DNA from: Spizellomyces punctatus DAOM BR117
Lineage: Eukaryota; Chytridiomycota; Chytridiomycetes; Spizellomycetales; Spizellomycetaceae
Direction of reading: 5' to 3'
Assembly (NCBI RefSeq): GCF_000182565.1
Contig: NW_015971541.1
Location: 711,066 to 775,065, forward strand
DNA length: 64,000 nt
Shown: positions 12,149 through 23,031 of the stretch, in pieces
Layout: every line of letters starts with the position of its first letter
Position numbering within the stretch: position 1 is the first letter of the stretch
The notes under the pieces: generated by a model
What the model saw: the letters and a program-made list of their open reading frames with translations, nothing else
Told to the model about the DNA's origin: nothing
Databases searched by the model: none
Program-made: the position numbers and the translations under genes

Positions 12149-12923
12149 GGTGAGACGATCTGGCGGCGATCTGTCAATCCCAGCAATCCCACCGCGACCA
12201 ACTGCTATGGATTAAAGACATGGCTCTTTTGCATGTGCAAAGGCGTTCGACTCCAATAGAAGGCATTTCAAGATTTCAATACCACCGCATTTACGGTTTG
12301 CTTGGACAGTCCTTGTTTGGACAGCCCTTTCTTCTGTTGGTCGTTATCTTACAGATATTCACAACATTGTACATGTCAGGAAACAGCACATCTAGCTGGA
12401 ATGTACCCATGAAAAAAGGGACTCTTGGTCATATCAACTCCGAGTTTGTGTGGTCTGCAACCAGACGGTGCTTCATTTCATCTATCCACAAGGTACGATA
12501 TGTGTTTTGGAATCATTTGCTGTCGTCCAACCAACTGCTATCAACAAACACCTCCCTCCTATGGGCATTCAAACACATGATAACAAATGACTCATCCATA
12601 TGAGATAATGATCCCGTGACCTGCTAATTGCGAAATGACGCCTCTCTTTTGCCAACCAATCGCCTAAATGCACAGCTGACCATCAAATAGACACACACAG
12701 TCTCGAGTATAAAAGGGCCCCCGTCTTGCGCCCCCGCCTTGCACGCATCCTCATTACCGTTTTCTTATCGCTCTGCTGCTTATACTTGCCTATATTACTG
12801 TTTGAATAGAGTCCTTGTCGTTTCTGCCAAGTTCTTGTTTTTTGCTTGTCCTATAGTTTTTGTTTGCCCCCGTACATAGATACATACCCTTGCTTAACAC
12901 CGTCCAAAAAAGCGTCGTTCACC
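12149..12923. other. Divergent intergenic region, FIST gene / subtilase
   Basis: These 775 bases separate the two divergent starts. A 127-codon plus-strand ORF (12220-12603) has no recognisable domain and is probably chance. The subtilase core promoter with a TATA box lies at its right end, followed by a pyrimidine-rich leader (12735-12900). Confidence 0.5.
12708..12714 (+). promoter_or_regulatory. TATA box of the subtilase gene
   Basis: TATAAAA sits in the context CGAGTATAAAAGGGCC, 210 bases before the subtilase ATG, followed by a CT-rich tract. It is the best core-promoter match in the window and suits a strongly regulated secreted-enzyme gene. Confidence 0.7.
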
Positions 12924-14583
12924 ATGCGCGTGCGTCTCGCCAGCCTTGCCGCCTTTTTTGTGGCCTCGACCGTAGTAGTGGCCAACCCGGTGCCTGTCGA
13001 CAACCTGGTCGGTGCTGCTGTGCCTGAACAGTACATTGTTGTGTTCAAGGAGGGAATCAATGAGCAGGCTCGTAAGTGACGTGTCGCGTAATCTTGTGAC
13101 GTGTACAATGTCCTCATAGAATGTCGCAGTCTCTTCCCACTGGAACTGGCTTCAGACCACGATTACTCCCGGTCCGCAGCTCTCTGTTCAACAAGTGTCT
13201 GATTCCGGCGTGACGCTCTCGCTGGGCAGTTCTATTGGCATATACGGTGTTAAGCATCAGTACGACTTTGGAAACTTCAAAGGATATTCTGCGAGATTGC
13301 CTGCAGACGTTGCCAAGGCTCTATCGGTAAGCGTCACAGGGTCGTTGTGACTCGGGAATCGCAAATGTTTTATACCAACGATGTTGCGACTGTAGGATGA
13401 TCCGAATGTGGCGTACGTGGAAGAGGACAAGATTGTTAGTATTCTTGGATCACAGAAGAACCCGCCATCATGGGGATTGCAGCGTATTGACACACGAAAG
13501 CTACCCCTCACAAAGACGTACGAGTATCCCGACTCTGCTGGAGGTAACGACCTATGATTTCATTCGCTCTGTCAAATACATGCACTAACTGTGGTCTTGT
13601 ACTTTCAGAGGGTGTTGACGCTTACGTCATTGACACTGGCATCTTCATCGACCACCCAGAGTTTGAGGGCCGTGCTCGCGTTGGAAAGAGCTTCACCACT
13701 GACGGCGAAGCCGATGGAAATGGCCACGGTACCCACGTAGCCGGGACAATTGGATCAAAGACGTATGGAGTTGCAAAGAAGGTTAACCTGATTGCTGTCA
13801 AGGTGTTGGATGCGCGTGGATCAGGAACGACGTCAGACGTCATTGCCGGTATTGAGTATGTTGCACAGACTGCGCCTAGTTCTGGACGCAAGTCGGTAGC
13901 CAACATGTCATTGGGCGGCGGTGCATCAACCACTTTGGATCGTGCCGTGCAGGCCGCTATCCGGGCCGGCGTTGTTTTTGCCATTGCCGCGGGTAACTCT
14001 GGTCGCGACGCATGTTTGTTGTCACCTGCTCGGGTCCCTGAAGCCATCACTGTTGCTGCATCTGATAACACCGACCGTCTCGCCTCCTTCTCTGAGAAGG
14101 GCACTTGCGTTGATATCATTGCGCCTGGTGTTGACATTACATCCACGTGGAACAATGGGCGTACCAACACCATCTCGGGAACCTCCATGGCCACCCCACA
14201 CGTTGCTGGTGTTGTTGCCTTGGCTCTTGCTGAGGGCAACTTTTCCAGCCCGGCGGAGGTTGAGACATATTTGAAGGTCGTCGCCTCCAAGGACAAGATT
14301 TCTGGCAACCTTGCTAGAACACCCAACAACTTCCTCTACAATGGCGTTACTGGTGGCAAAGTCCCTGACGATGAGCCTGCAGAACCTGCCCCCTTGCCTC
14401 CAAACGACCCTGAGCCAGACCCAGGAGAAGGTGTCTGCCCCTTCCCCCAGTGTCTCTTTGACCCTGCGTAAGTCTTTCGCATTACTTTTTTCATTTTGTG
14501 ACATTGCTGACCTGTCGCTCACTATTAGTTGCACCGAATGTTGCATTGACTGCTTGTGGAATGGCAAGAGCAAGCATGCTTGA
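12924..14583 (+). CDS. Secreted subtilisin-like serine protease (S8A, proteinase K family)
   Basis: Five exons (12924-13071, 13130-13326, 13396-13543, 13609-14467, 14529-14583) give 468 residues. There is a clear signal peptide (RLASLAAFFVASTVVVANP), an I9 inhibitor prodomain (PEQYIVVFKEG to about residue 135), and the mature enzyme starting near the WGLQRI motif. The catalytic triad is Asp about 173 (AYVIDTGIFIDHPEF), His about 204 (GNGHGTHVAGTIG) and Ser about 357 (SGTSMATPHVAGV), with the oxyanion Asn in AIAAGNSGR. After the catalytic domain comes a Pro/Asp/Glu-rich hinge and a Cys-rich tail (CPFPQC ... CTECCIDC) that the last intron splits. This tail is not part of the proteinase K fold. 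The protein is likely secreted for nutrient or host-protein digestion. The exon 1/2 junction assumes the acceptor at 13129. Confidence 0.93.
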
Positions 14584-14773
14584 GGAGAATGGATATATGT
14601 TTGATGGGACTGTGTATTCTTAGTGATTTGACGTGTGTGTTATGCAATGACCTCCAAAAGGGATTGATTAAAGATACAAGGCCTCGTTTTTCTGACTTGT
14701 GACAAAGTGCACGCATGATTTGTTATCCAATGGGCTGCCTTTTGGCGGAAGGCAGGCCATCCACAGGTCTTGA

Positions 14774-15322
14774 TCATCTCGTCTTGCTCGATTTCTGTCT
14801 AAGCACCTTTACCCATTTCAACCTTGTTCCATGACTTATCCCGGCCTCGACAATATTTTGTCCATCATTGTCCAACTTCCTGCCATGCCCAATAATGACG
14901 AGGGCATGTCGCTTCCACACACCCTTCCAAGATATTGCCCTTGTTCGTCCAGCCTCTGTCAAAGCGAGATGCTCAAATGCCTGTCGCACCAAACGTTTTA
15001 CATCTAGCACAGTATGTGCTTGATTGACAATAATGTCTACCAAATGGCATTCAGCTTGGCTTGGGAGAAGAACAATATCCTTTTGAATGCGTTGGCATGT
15101 GCCCTACATACGTAAAGGGGGTAAAGAACCACGTTCCACAGACACTTGGAAAGCTTCTCCTAACTCAAGAGCGACCAGCGCATTGACTTGTGCAAGGGTT
15201 GGATTCTTTGGGAGATCCGCCAGAAGCTGATCAGCCAATAGTGACTGTATGCGCTCTTCCAAAACCGCCTGACCAACGTTCTGGTTTCTGACGTTTGAGG
15301 GCGTGAGGAGCGATGATGGCAT
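14774..15322 (-). CDS. SNRNP25: U11/U12 snRNP 25 kDa protein homologue
   Basis: Two exons (15112-15322 and 14774-15036) encode 157 residues. The C-terminal half matches the ubiquitin-like domain of human SNRNP25: HIIVNQAHTVLDVKRLVRQ, then ISWKGVWKRHALVI, GRKLDNDGQNIVEAGI and the terminal WVKVLRQKS. The N-terminal half carries LAQVNALVALELGEAF, which aligns with the helix before that domain (INAAIALERGEA in human). SNRNP25 is a U11-associated subunit of the minor spliceosome. The intron itself is U2-type (GTATGT donor, GGTAG acceptor). Without that splice an in-frame TAG interrupts the reading frame, so the intron is needed. Its presence implies that this fungus retains U12-dependent splicing. 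Confidence 0.82.
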
Positions 15323-15656
15323 CCCGGTCCTTTTACAAACGACTCATCCGTTCCGAACAGTAATCAAGGAGCGATGAGTAAAAAGTAAAAACGATGACAA
15401 AAGGACGAAATGCGCGGACGCGGATGGACGAAATTTGCCGATCATTTTATTCACGTGAGTCTCTGCTCAAGATGTGGTTTTGAGCTTTAGAGCTTGGAAA
15501 TAGCCCAGGACATTTGAGCCCATTCTCGTCCTCGTTGCCTCTGATTTCAGTGGATAAACTTTGCAGCGAGCGAGCTCGGATTTGTTGCTGCAATTTGTGT
15601 ACTGACAGCTTGAACACTGCCAGTTTAGAGAGCATTGGTGAATTAGTCGCCAAAAC

Positions 15657-17728
15657 ATGTCTCGCCCAATTCTCTTCAAGAACGTTGCCTACTTTGGAGG
15701 ATCCGACTTTGACTTTGTCTCTAAAGGATCTATCCGCATCGAAGGTGGCCGGATCGTACAAATAGCTCCTCAAACGGCTGAGGTGAATGGTGTGAACGGT
15801 GTTACGGATCACGACACTTTGGTGGTCGACGGTACTAGGTATTTGGCACTACCTGGTCTGATCAATGCTGCGTTGTCGATAGCTGCACCGAGCAAGGATG
15901 AGATCCCTGAAGAAGTGTACGAGGCCTTGGACTTGGTATGCGTTTGTTAAATTTAGTACCTTATGTTGAAATGGATTTGCGAGGGCAGGCCTGGTGTTGG
16001 CTATCTAGAGCAAAAATGCTTGATGTGCTGCCCAACTCTAGCCTGCCTGTACAGGGATGATTGCCTAGTAACAATAATCTAAACATTTATTGCTTCGTTC
16101 TAATGTAGTCAACGCATGAGCTCAAGGACGACGCGGTGTCCGTCTTGTCAGAAGCTGTAAACTACGCCGTCCAAACAGGAACGACCACAATAGCACTATT
16201 GGCAGACGGTACAACAACAAAGCCCTTGGATCCAATTCTGGCCACCTCTCCGGCGCTCCAACAATGCGTTTTACCCTTCATTGCGGAACCCCGAAATCCA
16301 GCAGCCTACATGCCCGTCGACACACGACCAGAGTTGGTAGAGATTGTTCGGGTTGGACCGCATAGATACACAGCCAAAATGGCTGAGCCAGCTGTGAAGA
16401 GTGGAAAAGTCAATGGAGTGGTGCATGAAGGCCATTACAACATCCAATGTTCCCATACGGCCACTTCTACTGCTCAGGCTCAAGAGAAGGGTAAACCGAT
16501 CATTGCAACAGGCAATGTCCTCTTCAACTCTAGCAATCTGTGGAAAGAGCTTGAAAATCGCGCGCGACAACTCGTTGCCAGGTATACTTCATATCAGCAT
16601 ATCCTACTCGTGTCTCAGACCATTTACGCCTCTTTGCAGTAAGCAAGCAGACGAACGATCCCTAAAGGACCTACTTCGAGCTGTGACTGTCCACCCAGCG
16701 GAACTTCTCGGTCTTTTTGATGGCGGAGTCTTGCAAACGGGAAGCCGAGCGGACATCATTTTGATAAAGCTAAAGCCACATTGGCAACTTGACGCCCGAG
16801 GTACTTTTGTTTTGGTGCCCGTTTTTGCCATGCAAGGAATCTAATCCGGCAAATCCACTTAGGTGTCTTGCTGTCCCTGTTCCTCCATGGAAATGACCCG
16901 TCCCTGGTGCATGCAGTCTTGAAGGGTGGAGCGTTGCACTTTTCACAAGGGTCGCTAGCTACCGAGCTGCAAGCCGTGTCTCTGGCAAAGTACTACGCTG
17001 CGCCAAATCTGCCAGATACCACCAAAATCGATACGGGGTCTTGTGACTTTGACAGTGTGGAGGACGCGATTGAAGCTTTCCGTAAGTGCCGAATATGTTT
17101 CACTCGAGATCGTTTTATACTCACCCACTGCGGCATCTCAGGTAGAGGTGAGTTTATCGTCGCGATTGACAATGAAGACCGAGAGAACGAGGGCGACTTG
17201 ATCATCGCGGGTGAAGATATAACGGCCGAGAAAGCAGCATTCATGATCCGTTATACAAGCGGCGTGATTTGCGTATCGGTGGATGGGCAGCGATTGGACG
17301 AACTAGAGCTCCCTCTTATGGTTGAAAACAACACGGAAACATTGCGCACAGCATACACCATCTCAGTCGACTACAAACACGGTACCACAACTGGCATCTC
17401 AGCTGCTGATAGAGCGGCCACCATTCGGGCAATCGCCAACCCATCAGCCAAAGCCTCTGATTTCAATCGGCCGGGACATGTCTTTCCTCTTAGATCTGTC
17501 CCAGGGGGAACACTAAAGCGTGTTGGACATACTGAGGCGAGTGTCGATTTTGCCAAGCTGGCTGGCAAGCAAAAGGTCGCAGCGATTTGCGAAATTGTCT
17601 TGGATGATGGTCGGATGGCGAGGAGAGATGATTTGCGGGTGTTTTCAAAACAGCATGGGTTAAAGATGGTGACAATTAGTGATTTGGTAAAGTACAGGGT
17701 TGCGAATGGCTTGGGTGAGGATTGGTAG
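15657..17728 (+). CDS. RIB3: Fusion: degenerate amidohydrolase-like domain + 3,4-dihydroxy-2-butanone 4-phosphate synthase
   Basis: Five exons (15657-15935, 16109-16581, 16640-16800, 16863-17081, 17142-17728) encode 572 residues. Residues about 370-572 are a complete DHBP synthase, the riboflavin enzyme that makes the four-carbon unit from ribulose 5-phosphate: metal/substrate loop DNEDRENEGDLIIAG, GTTTGISAADRAATI, RPGHVFPLR and GHTEASVDFAKLAG. Residues 1-330 look like an amidohydrolase (IRIEGGRIVQIAP; TRYLALPGLINA; TVHPAELLGLFDGG; GSRADIILI; LHGNDPSLVHAVLKGG). But the usual HxH metal site after PGLINA is replaced by ALSIA and most of the barrel is missing, so catalysis by that half is unlikely. 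One exon (16863-17081) spans the domain junction, so both halves lie on one transcript. Confidence 0.85.
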
Positions 17729-17979
17729 ACTGTTTTAGGGACTATTTGATACGTAGCCATCGGACATAGGGTTGGAGGTAGCTCATAGAACCGGCACTGC
17801 TTCACTTTCTTATTTCGTTATCTAATGCTTGCATTGATCATTTCTGTTTCATATTGCTCTGAGACATTTTCATTCGTATGTCGAAGCTGATGCTTCACTG
17901 TCGTAGGATAATTTTTGTACAGGAGCAAGTGACACCTGCAAATCAAGTCTATCATTGGCTGAAATATGTACAGATTATT

Positions 17980-19579
17980 CTACAATATGAACGCTTTCCG
18001 CGTAGTAGACATGTGATACTGCAATCCAGTACGCGGACAAGTGACCACACCGCCATTTTGAGCCGCCATTTCCTGCAACGACTACAAAAGAAAAAGGGTA
18101 AGCACAACCAAGGCTTCGCAACTCGACTCTAAGCCCAGTCACAGACCTGTGCACTGTACACATAACCATTGGGCAGCACCAGCGGTGGATTGTCCTCATC
18201 CATAATAACACCCGATATACGATCCACAATGCATGAATTAACGTGATGAGCATTCGGCAAGTCCTCTGCAAGCACGCCAAATGTGTCGCCAGCGCATATT
18301 GGGCAATTGATAGCATGGTCACCTTCGTGGTAGCACATTGGCGTTTTCAGTGCAGACAGACCGGCTTGGAGAGTCATGGTTAGAAGCGGTTGGGAAGTAA
18401 GATTGTGAAGAGCGTGGTTGTCAGCGTGGAATTGTTCGATGAGAGCATCCCAGCGGGATTCGTCGAATAGATCCTAATGGCATGGCCAAAATGAGCGAGT
18501 TTGTTGGAACGAACAAGATACGCCAAGTATCGGATTGGACAAGGGTTTACCCGATAGGCATCGCAAGACGTATCAGGGGAAAAGGCTAGCAGAGCCATTG
18601 CTTGCTGAATCTCCTTCATGTGGGTCACATGCCAGGCAGTCAGATACTTCCGGGAATATTTGATGGCTTCCTCCTTTTTTTGTTGTCGAACGAGTTCAAT
18701 GTATTCTTGTAGGCGGATATTGAACTCTAGCGTGCTCTGAGAGAGTTATGAGCAATAGAAGGAAAGGACTGCTATGAGCTACACATCAGTACCTGAATTT
18801 TCTCGAGACTAGACCGATTGTCTGTACACCAGCGGAGACACTCTGTACAGTTTCTGTTTTTCAAAGCCTCCTCTACCTGGCGCGACTCTGCAAAAAGCTC
18901 TATATCGACTAAATCCTATGGGCGCAACAGAGGGTTACATCATGATTAAGTCTTGGATGTAAAGAAAAAGACCTCCTTACCTCAATATGAATTTCGCTCG
19001 CGAGTCGTTTAGCAGTCTCACTATAGCCCTGTCTCAGCATGTAATCCACCAATACCCTATCCAATCTCGTTTGACTCCATCGCGCGTATGCGTCGGATTC
19101 TGCATTCGGAATCGCCATGAGCTCATTGAGATGGTTTAACCGCGTTTTGGTGCGTTGGATATAGAGCTGCTCTTCGCCCTTTGTCTCTGACAGCTAAAAT
19201 GCCCTCAAGCCTGATGAGGATCTGATGACCGCAACATTCATACATCAAGACCGTTTGTCGAATACCTTTCGCTTGAGTTTCTGCAAACGCGTAACCATGT
19301 CTCCTAGGCTCTTGACAGCTTCATCCGGTGTAGTCTTCCCGGGTTTGGCTAGTTTGCCAACTTCGGATGTCACTTCTTTCATCACATACTCTACATATCT
19401 TTGGGAGGTACGAGCAGCCTTTTTGAGTTGTTCAGCGGGAACCTGAATGACGAATGCAAGTAAGACAAGGGTACAGGGAAAGTACGATATATGGGCCCGC
19501 CCATTGGAGGCTTACCGACCTTGAGCAAAGGTTGCTCCAAGCTTAACAATCCTTCATAGTTTAGACGAGCTTTGTCCAT
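17980..19579 (-). CDS. MAEA: MAEA/Fyv10 (Gid9) subunit of the GID/CTLH E3 ligase
   Basis: About six exons run from the ATG at 19579 to the stop at 17980. The protein follows human MAEA throughout: coiled N-terminus (SLEQPLLKVPAEQLKKAAR), LisH (RLDRVLVDYMLRQGYSETAK), CTLH (DLVDIELFAESRQVEEAL; CTECLRWCTDNRSSLEKI), CRA (IQQAMALLAFSPDT), and the degenerate RING-like C-terminus (CPICAGDTFGVLAEDLP; SGVIMDEDNPPLVLPNGYVY; VTCPRTGLQYHMS). With its partner RMD5/RMND5 this subunit forms the RING dimer of the GID/CTLH ubiquitin ligase, which in yeast degrades gluconeogenic enzymes. Nothing looks truncated. Its neighbours are unrelated. Confidence 0.92.
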
Positions 19580-20713
19580 TGGAGGAGGATAGACTTGACT
19601 ATCTCGTTATTTCGGAGATGCACACCGTCAGCCAAGCACGCGGATGTGTTGGTTTCGTTAGCCACGTGACTAGCCATCGGGGATCATCGCTGGAGACATA
19701 ACGTTTTATTTGGATATCGGAGTCGTTTATTGAAACAAGAGCAACCGGCATAAAGCGAAATATAGTGCTATGAGTTCATGGGCAGCCATAACTACTGTGT
19801 TACTAAGTCAGTACTGTGTAGATGAAAACGGGCAAATCAGAGCACCATCTGGGGTTATTCAACAAAGGAGTATAATCAGGCAGAGCACGAGCTAGAACAG
19901 GTCTGAATTGTTACTAGGTGGAATTCTAATGTCCTTAACATTAATGAAATGGTTCACAGTTAGCTCCATATTGTTCGTAGAGAGACAGTTCTTGGCCTCG
20001 ACTGATGAGGAAGATGTTTCCCGAAGAAGTGATATCAGCCGTCAGACAAGTGCTTCCTCCATCATATTAGACAGGATTATCCAACTGCACTGGAGGAGCG
20101 TCAGCTCGGAAAGCATGTATATAAGTCGTCCCAAAGGGCTTCCTTTTACATCAAAATACTTTGTCACTGACTTTACGCCGAAACACTTAAGTCTCATTTG
20201 AAATAGACCGTCTCCCGCAAAATGGACGGTGTATTTGTTCCATAAGCCTGCCCAATATTTCAATGAATTGTCATATGCGGTATCCAAGCTTTATCTGCCT
20301 GCGGTAAAAATCTTAAAAGCCATCCTGTTTTTCATATCGTCATCTGCAGGATCATGGTAACCAATTACTGGTACCTTTGACACCCTTCAGTAGATGCGTT
20401 CGAGTTTAGCTAGATATGCTTCAAGGCTGACACCAAGGAACAAAACTTGGTACTATGTACCTTGGCAGGTTGGCAATCCGTATTATGCAAAAGCCTTGCC
20501 GGCCCAAGTGGCGCAGGTAAACTCTGTACGCCACGATCAGTCCTACGTAAGCGGCGTGGTCGGTGGGAAAATCCCAAAAGCGTTCGCTTTCATCCCTTTA
20601 CATCCCTCGTATCGTTGTCAACATCTTGAAATCTGTTTCGCTTGAAAGCAATGGGTGACGTTTCAGGAACGATGCAAATGGCTCCCATCTTCACTGAGGA
20701 AGAAGACCTTGAG
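19580..20713. other. Unresolved stretch; possible 5' exons of a plus-strand gene
   Basis: Both strands carry open segments of 60-100 codons (plus 19908-20201, 20394-20645, 20447-20629; minus 20042-20287), but none matches a family I know. I could not chain them confidently. The plus-strand segment ending at the GTAAAC donor (20514) would be in phase with the exon proposed at 20714. A P-loop-like string (LAGPSGAGK, about 20490-20516) is present in that frame but is not followed by a recognisable ATPase. Confidence 0.3.
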
Positions 20714-21460
20714 CTCCGCGATGTGGGGTTACCCTGGTCGATGACCCCGTCCTGCAGTATTGCTTATCCTTATTACTTCATAGATCTTGGGAAACATCAA
20801 TCAGGTCTGTGCCAAAGAGTGTTTGGCTCCATGTAGACCAGGCACATTGCCCTCGTCATTGGCCCATATCTTGGCAAAGCGATTTATTGTGGTACATCTG
20901 GGAATTATCAAACTTTCCCATTTGATCTTGCTCTAATCCAGCATCGCCTATGCTGACATAGGAGCGTGGACAGTCGTGGTTTCACAGTGTCAAAGATACG
21001 AGAAGGTGAAACAAAACACCTCATACACCTTACTCAGTCGCCTTACCTGCTTTGACTGCTCAGACGGTTAATCTATCTTAAGAGCAAAGAGGACACACCG
21101 GCGATTGACTTGGAGACCTTAAACTCCCTCCGCAAGTCAGCCAAAAGGTGCGTCGCATCTCCCCATCGGAAAAGTGCTACTGATAACCTCACATACCGAA
21201 TCAGATGTACACGTAGACTATTCCAAAAACAAAGTGAGGAATTTTCCCATGGACATGAGAGCGAAACCAATAGTGGAACGCCGGTCCTCAGAAAACGAGC
21301 TCGACTCACCAGCATCAAATCACCAGGAGACAGCCTTTTGACGGGGCGAAAAACTGAGGCTGGGGCTATGCGACGCGCACTGTCGCTGACGATGGTGGAG
21401 GAAGATCTTACTGAAGACGAGCTAGATTGTGACCAAGCATTGCCGCAGATTCTCTATTAG
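20714..21460 (+). CDS. Unknown protein, 3' exons of a spliced gene
   Basis: Four exon candidates (20714-20891, 20962-21005, 21090-21147, 21205-21460) join in frame through canonical GT-AG introns and end at a stop in front of the convergent CNS1/TTC4 gene. The last intron has a good branch site (CTGATAAC). The product segment contains TLVDDPVLQYCLSLLLH, HVDQAHCPRHWPISWQ, KIREEDTPAIDLETLNSLRK and a basic-then-acidic tail (LRKRARLTSIKSPGDS; LTMVEEDLTEDELD). I do not recognise the family and the 5' end is not placed. The tail composition suggests a nuclear or regulatory protein, but that is a guess. The first acceptor (20713) is the weakest. Confidence 0.4.
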
Positions 21461-21575
21461 GCGTGTTGATAAACCTTTATGCTACCTATGGTCCGCATCT
21501 AGTAGTATGCTGAGCAAAGTAAATACATGTCAAATGCTAGCTATTTACAAAGAAATGATAATCCTCGATCCTGGT

Positions 21576-23031
21576 CTAGGGTTTTCTTTTCTTGTACTTT
21601 CTTCGAAACGCTTTCGAGTAGTCAGTTCCTCCAGGTATAACAAAGAAAGTACAGACACCGTCAATGATCTGGTAATCCGGATGCTTCAAAATGTCCAGGA
21701 GTCTCAATTTGTTCCCTACACGCAGCAGCTTTGGGGGGTTCCCTTCCACCTGCGCCTCAAAATACACCTCCAACCGATCCGGTGTATAGGTTTGTTCAAC
21801 GTCCCAGCCCGGCCGCTCCTCGCCAAACATGAGTTGAAGATGGTCCGCAAAAGTGTCCTCTTCGTGGAAGGCAGCAATCAAATCCGATTCGTTGTACTGG
21901 GGATAGAGCAGGACTACCGGCCAAGTCAGCGCTCCAGTAACTGGATCTAATTTCACACGGTGATCCCCTTGTAAAGGGTGAGCTATTATAGGTTGGTGTT
22001 CCGCGTCGGAATCTTCGTCATCCCGTTCCACTTGCTCGCGGCTCACCATTTTGATTCCACGCAACTGTCATTGTCACGCGTCCCAATCAGGCTTTGTCTT
22101 ATTGTATCAGAATGAACATCGACAAACCTTGATGGCTTCCTGTAATCTCGAATCATCCTCTTTTCTTTTCGCTTCCTGTTCCTGCCGCTTTTTTTCCGTT
22201 TCATCCAAAACTTGCTTTCGCTTCAGGACCTTTTCCTTTTCCTTTTTCAGCGCAGCATTATCGGCGTCTACCTAAATATCATCTATTAATAAGAACTCCC
22301 AAACTCTGGTGCGCATTCAAGACCACACCTTCAAGCCTCGCTCGCAGCAGTCCAGCGCTTCCGGGATTTTGTCCAACGCCAAAAGCGCCTTTGCTGACCG
22401 GTAATAAGCTTTGACGTTCTCGGGCTGCAATGTTATCGCGGCTGCACAGTCATTCAAGACTTTGCGATAGTTACCTGTCCAGCGAATATTGTTAATATCC
22501 GACGTAAAAGACTGCCAACTGCCGGTGTATCCAGGATGCATACCAAGCTCTAGGTTTACGGCAGCGCGGTTGGCATAAATCGTAGCATTCAGCTTTGCAT
22601 CGTCCGCTTTCTGGTCTAATGCTTTTGTGTAATAGTTTATGACATGCTTGTATTGAGAGCGGCCTCCTTGAAAGCACTCGTTGCCTTGATTTTTGAAGTT
22701 GGTTGCAATCTCTATCTCATACACAGGTTTCAGCCAACATTTCAAGGATCCAGAAGATGTGCTTTTTCAATCCTTTCACATTGCCCGCACCTTCTGGGGT
22801 ACCATCATAGATCAGAGAGTGGAGTGCAGCCAAGGTTTCATTCTCTTCCATATCCTGCTCCGTTGGCATAGTTTTCATGAACAGAGGAGTCTTCATGAGA
22901 TCTTCCATAAATTTATCATGATTGTCATGATGCTTCATTTGTGGGCCGGCAGGCAATGAAGCCGGCGGCGATTCCTCGTCTAGGATCTCCTTGATAGTCG
23001 GCATTTTCGTGAGGCTAACGTTCAAGGCCAA
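21576..23031 (-). CDS. CNS1: TPR Hsp90 cochaperone Cns1/TTC4
   Basis: Four or five exons run from 23031 (or the in-frame Met at 23004, MPTIKEILDEE) to the stop at 21576. The N-terminus has the Cns1/TTC4 block FMEDLMKTPLFMKTMP. TPR repeats follow (NFKNQGNECFQGGRSQYK; NATIYANRAAVNLELGNYRK; NVKAYYRSAKALLALDKIPE), then a charged helix (KEKEKVLKRKQVLDETEKKR) and the C-terminal 'wheel' domain (TWPVVLLYPQYNESDLIAAF; LEVYFEAQVEGNPPKLLRV; CTFFVIPGG). In yeast Cns1 is essential, binds the Hsp90 C-terminus by its TPRs and supports eEF2 folding. Length and order fit the family. It converges with the unknown gene at 20714-21460. Confidence 0.9.

Noticed and set aside
12220-12603. 127-codon plus-strand ORF in the subtilase promoter region
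   Set aside because: No domain, mixed composition, poor start context; likely chance.
13622-14329. 235-codon minus-strand ORF across the subtilase
   Set aside because: Antisense shadow of the catalytic domain, which is unambiguous on the plus strand.
15075-15084. ATATCCTTTT, a perfect U12-type (AT-AC) 5' splice-site string, inside the SNRNP25 intron region
   Set aside because: It lies on the strand opposite to the gene, and no plus-strand gene exists there, so it is a coincidence.
20042-20287. 81-codon minus-strand ORF (YWAGLWNKYTVHFAGDGLFQ)
   Set aside because: Looks protein-like but cannot be extended by splicing into a coherent gene, and the plus strand is equally open there.
20447-20516. 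Walker A-like GPSGAGK in a plus-strand frame
   Set aside because: No Walker B or other ATPase motif follows and the frame closes; the motif is short enough to arise by chance.
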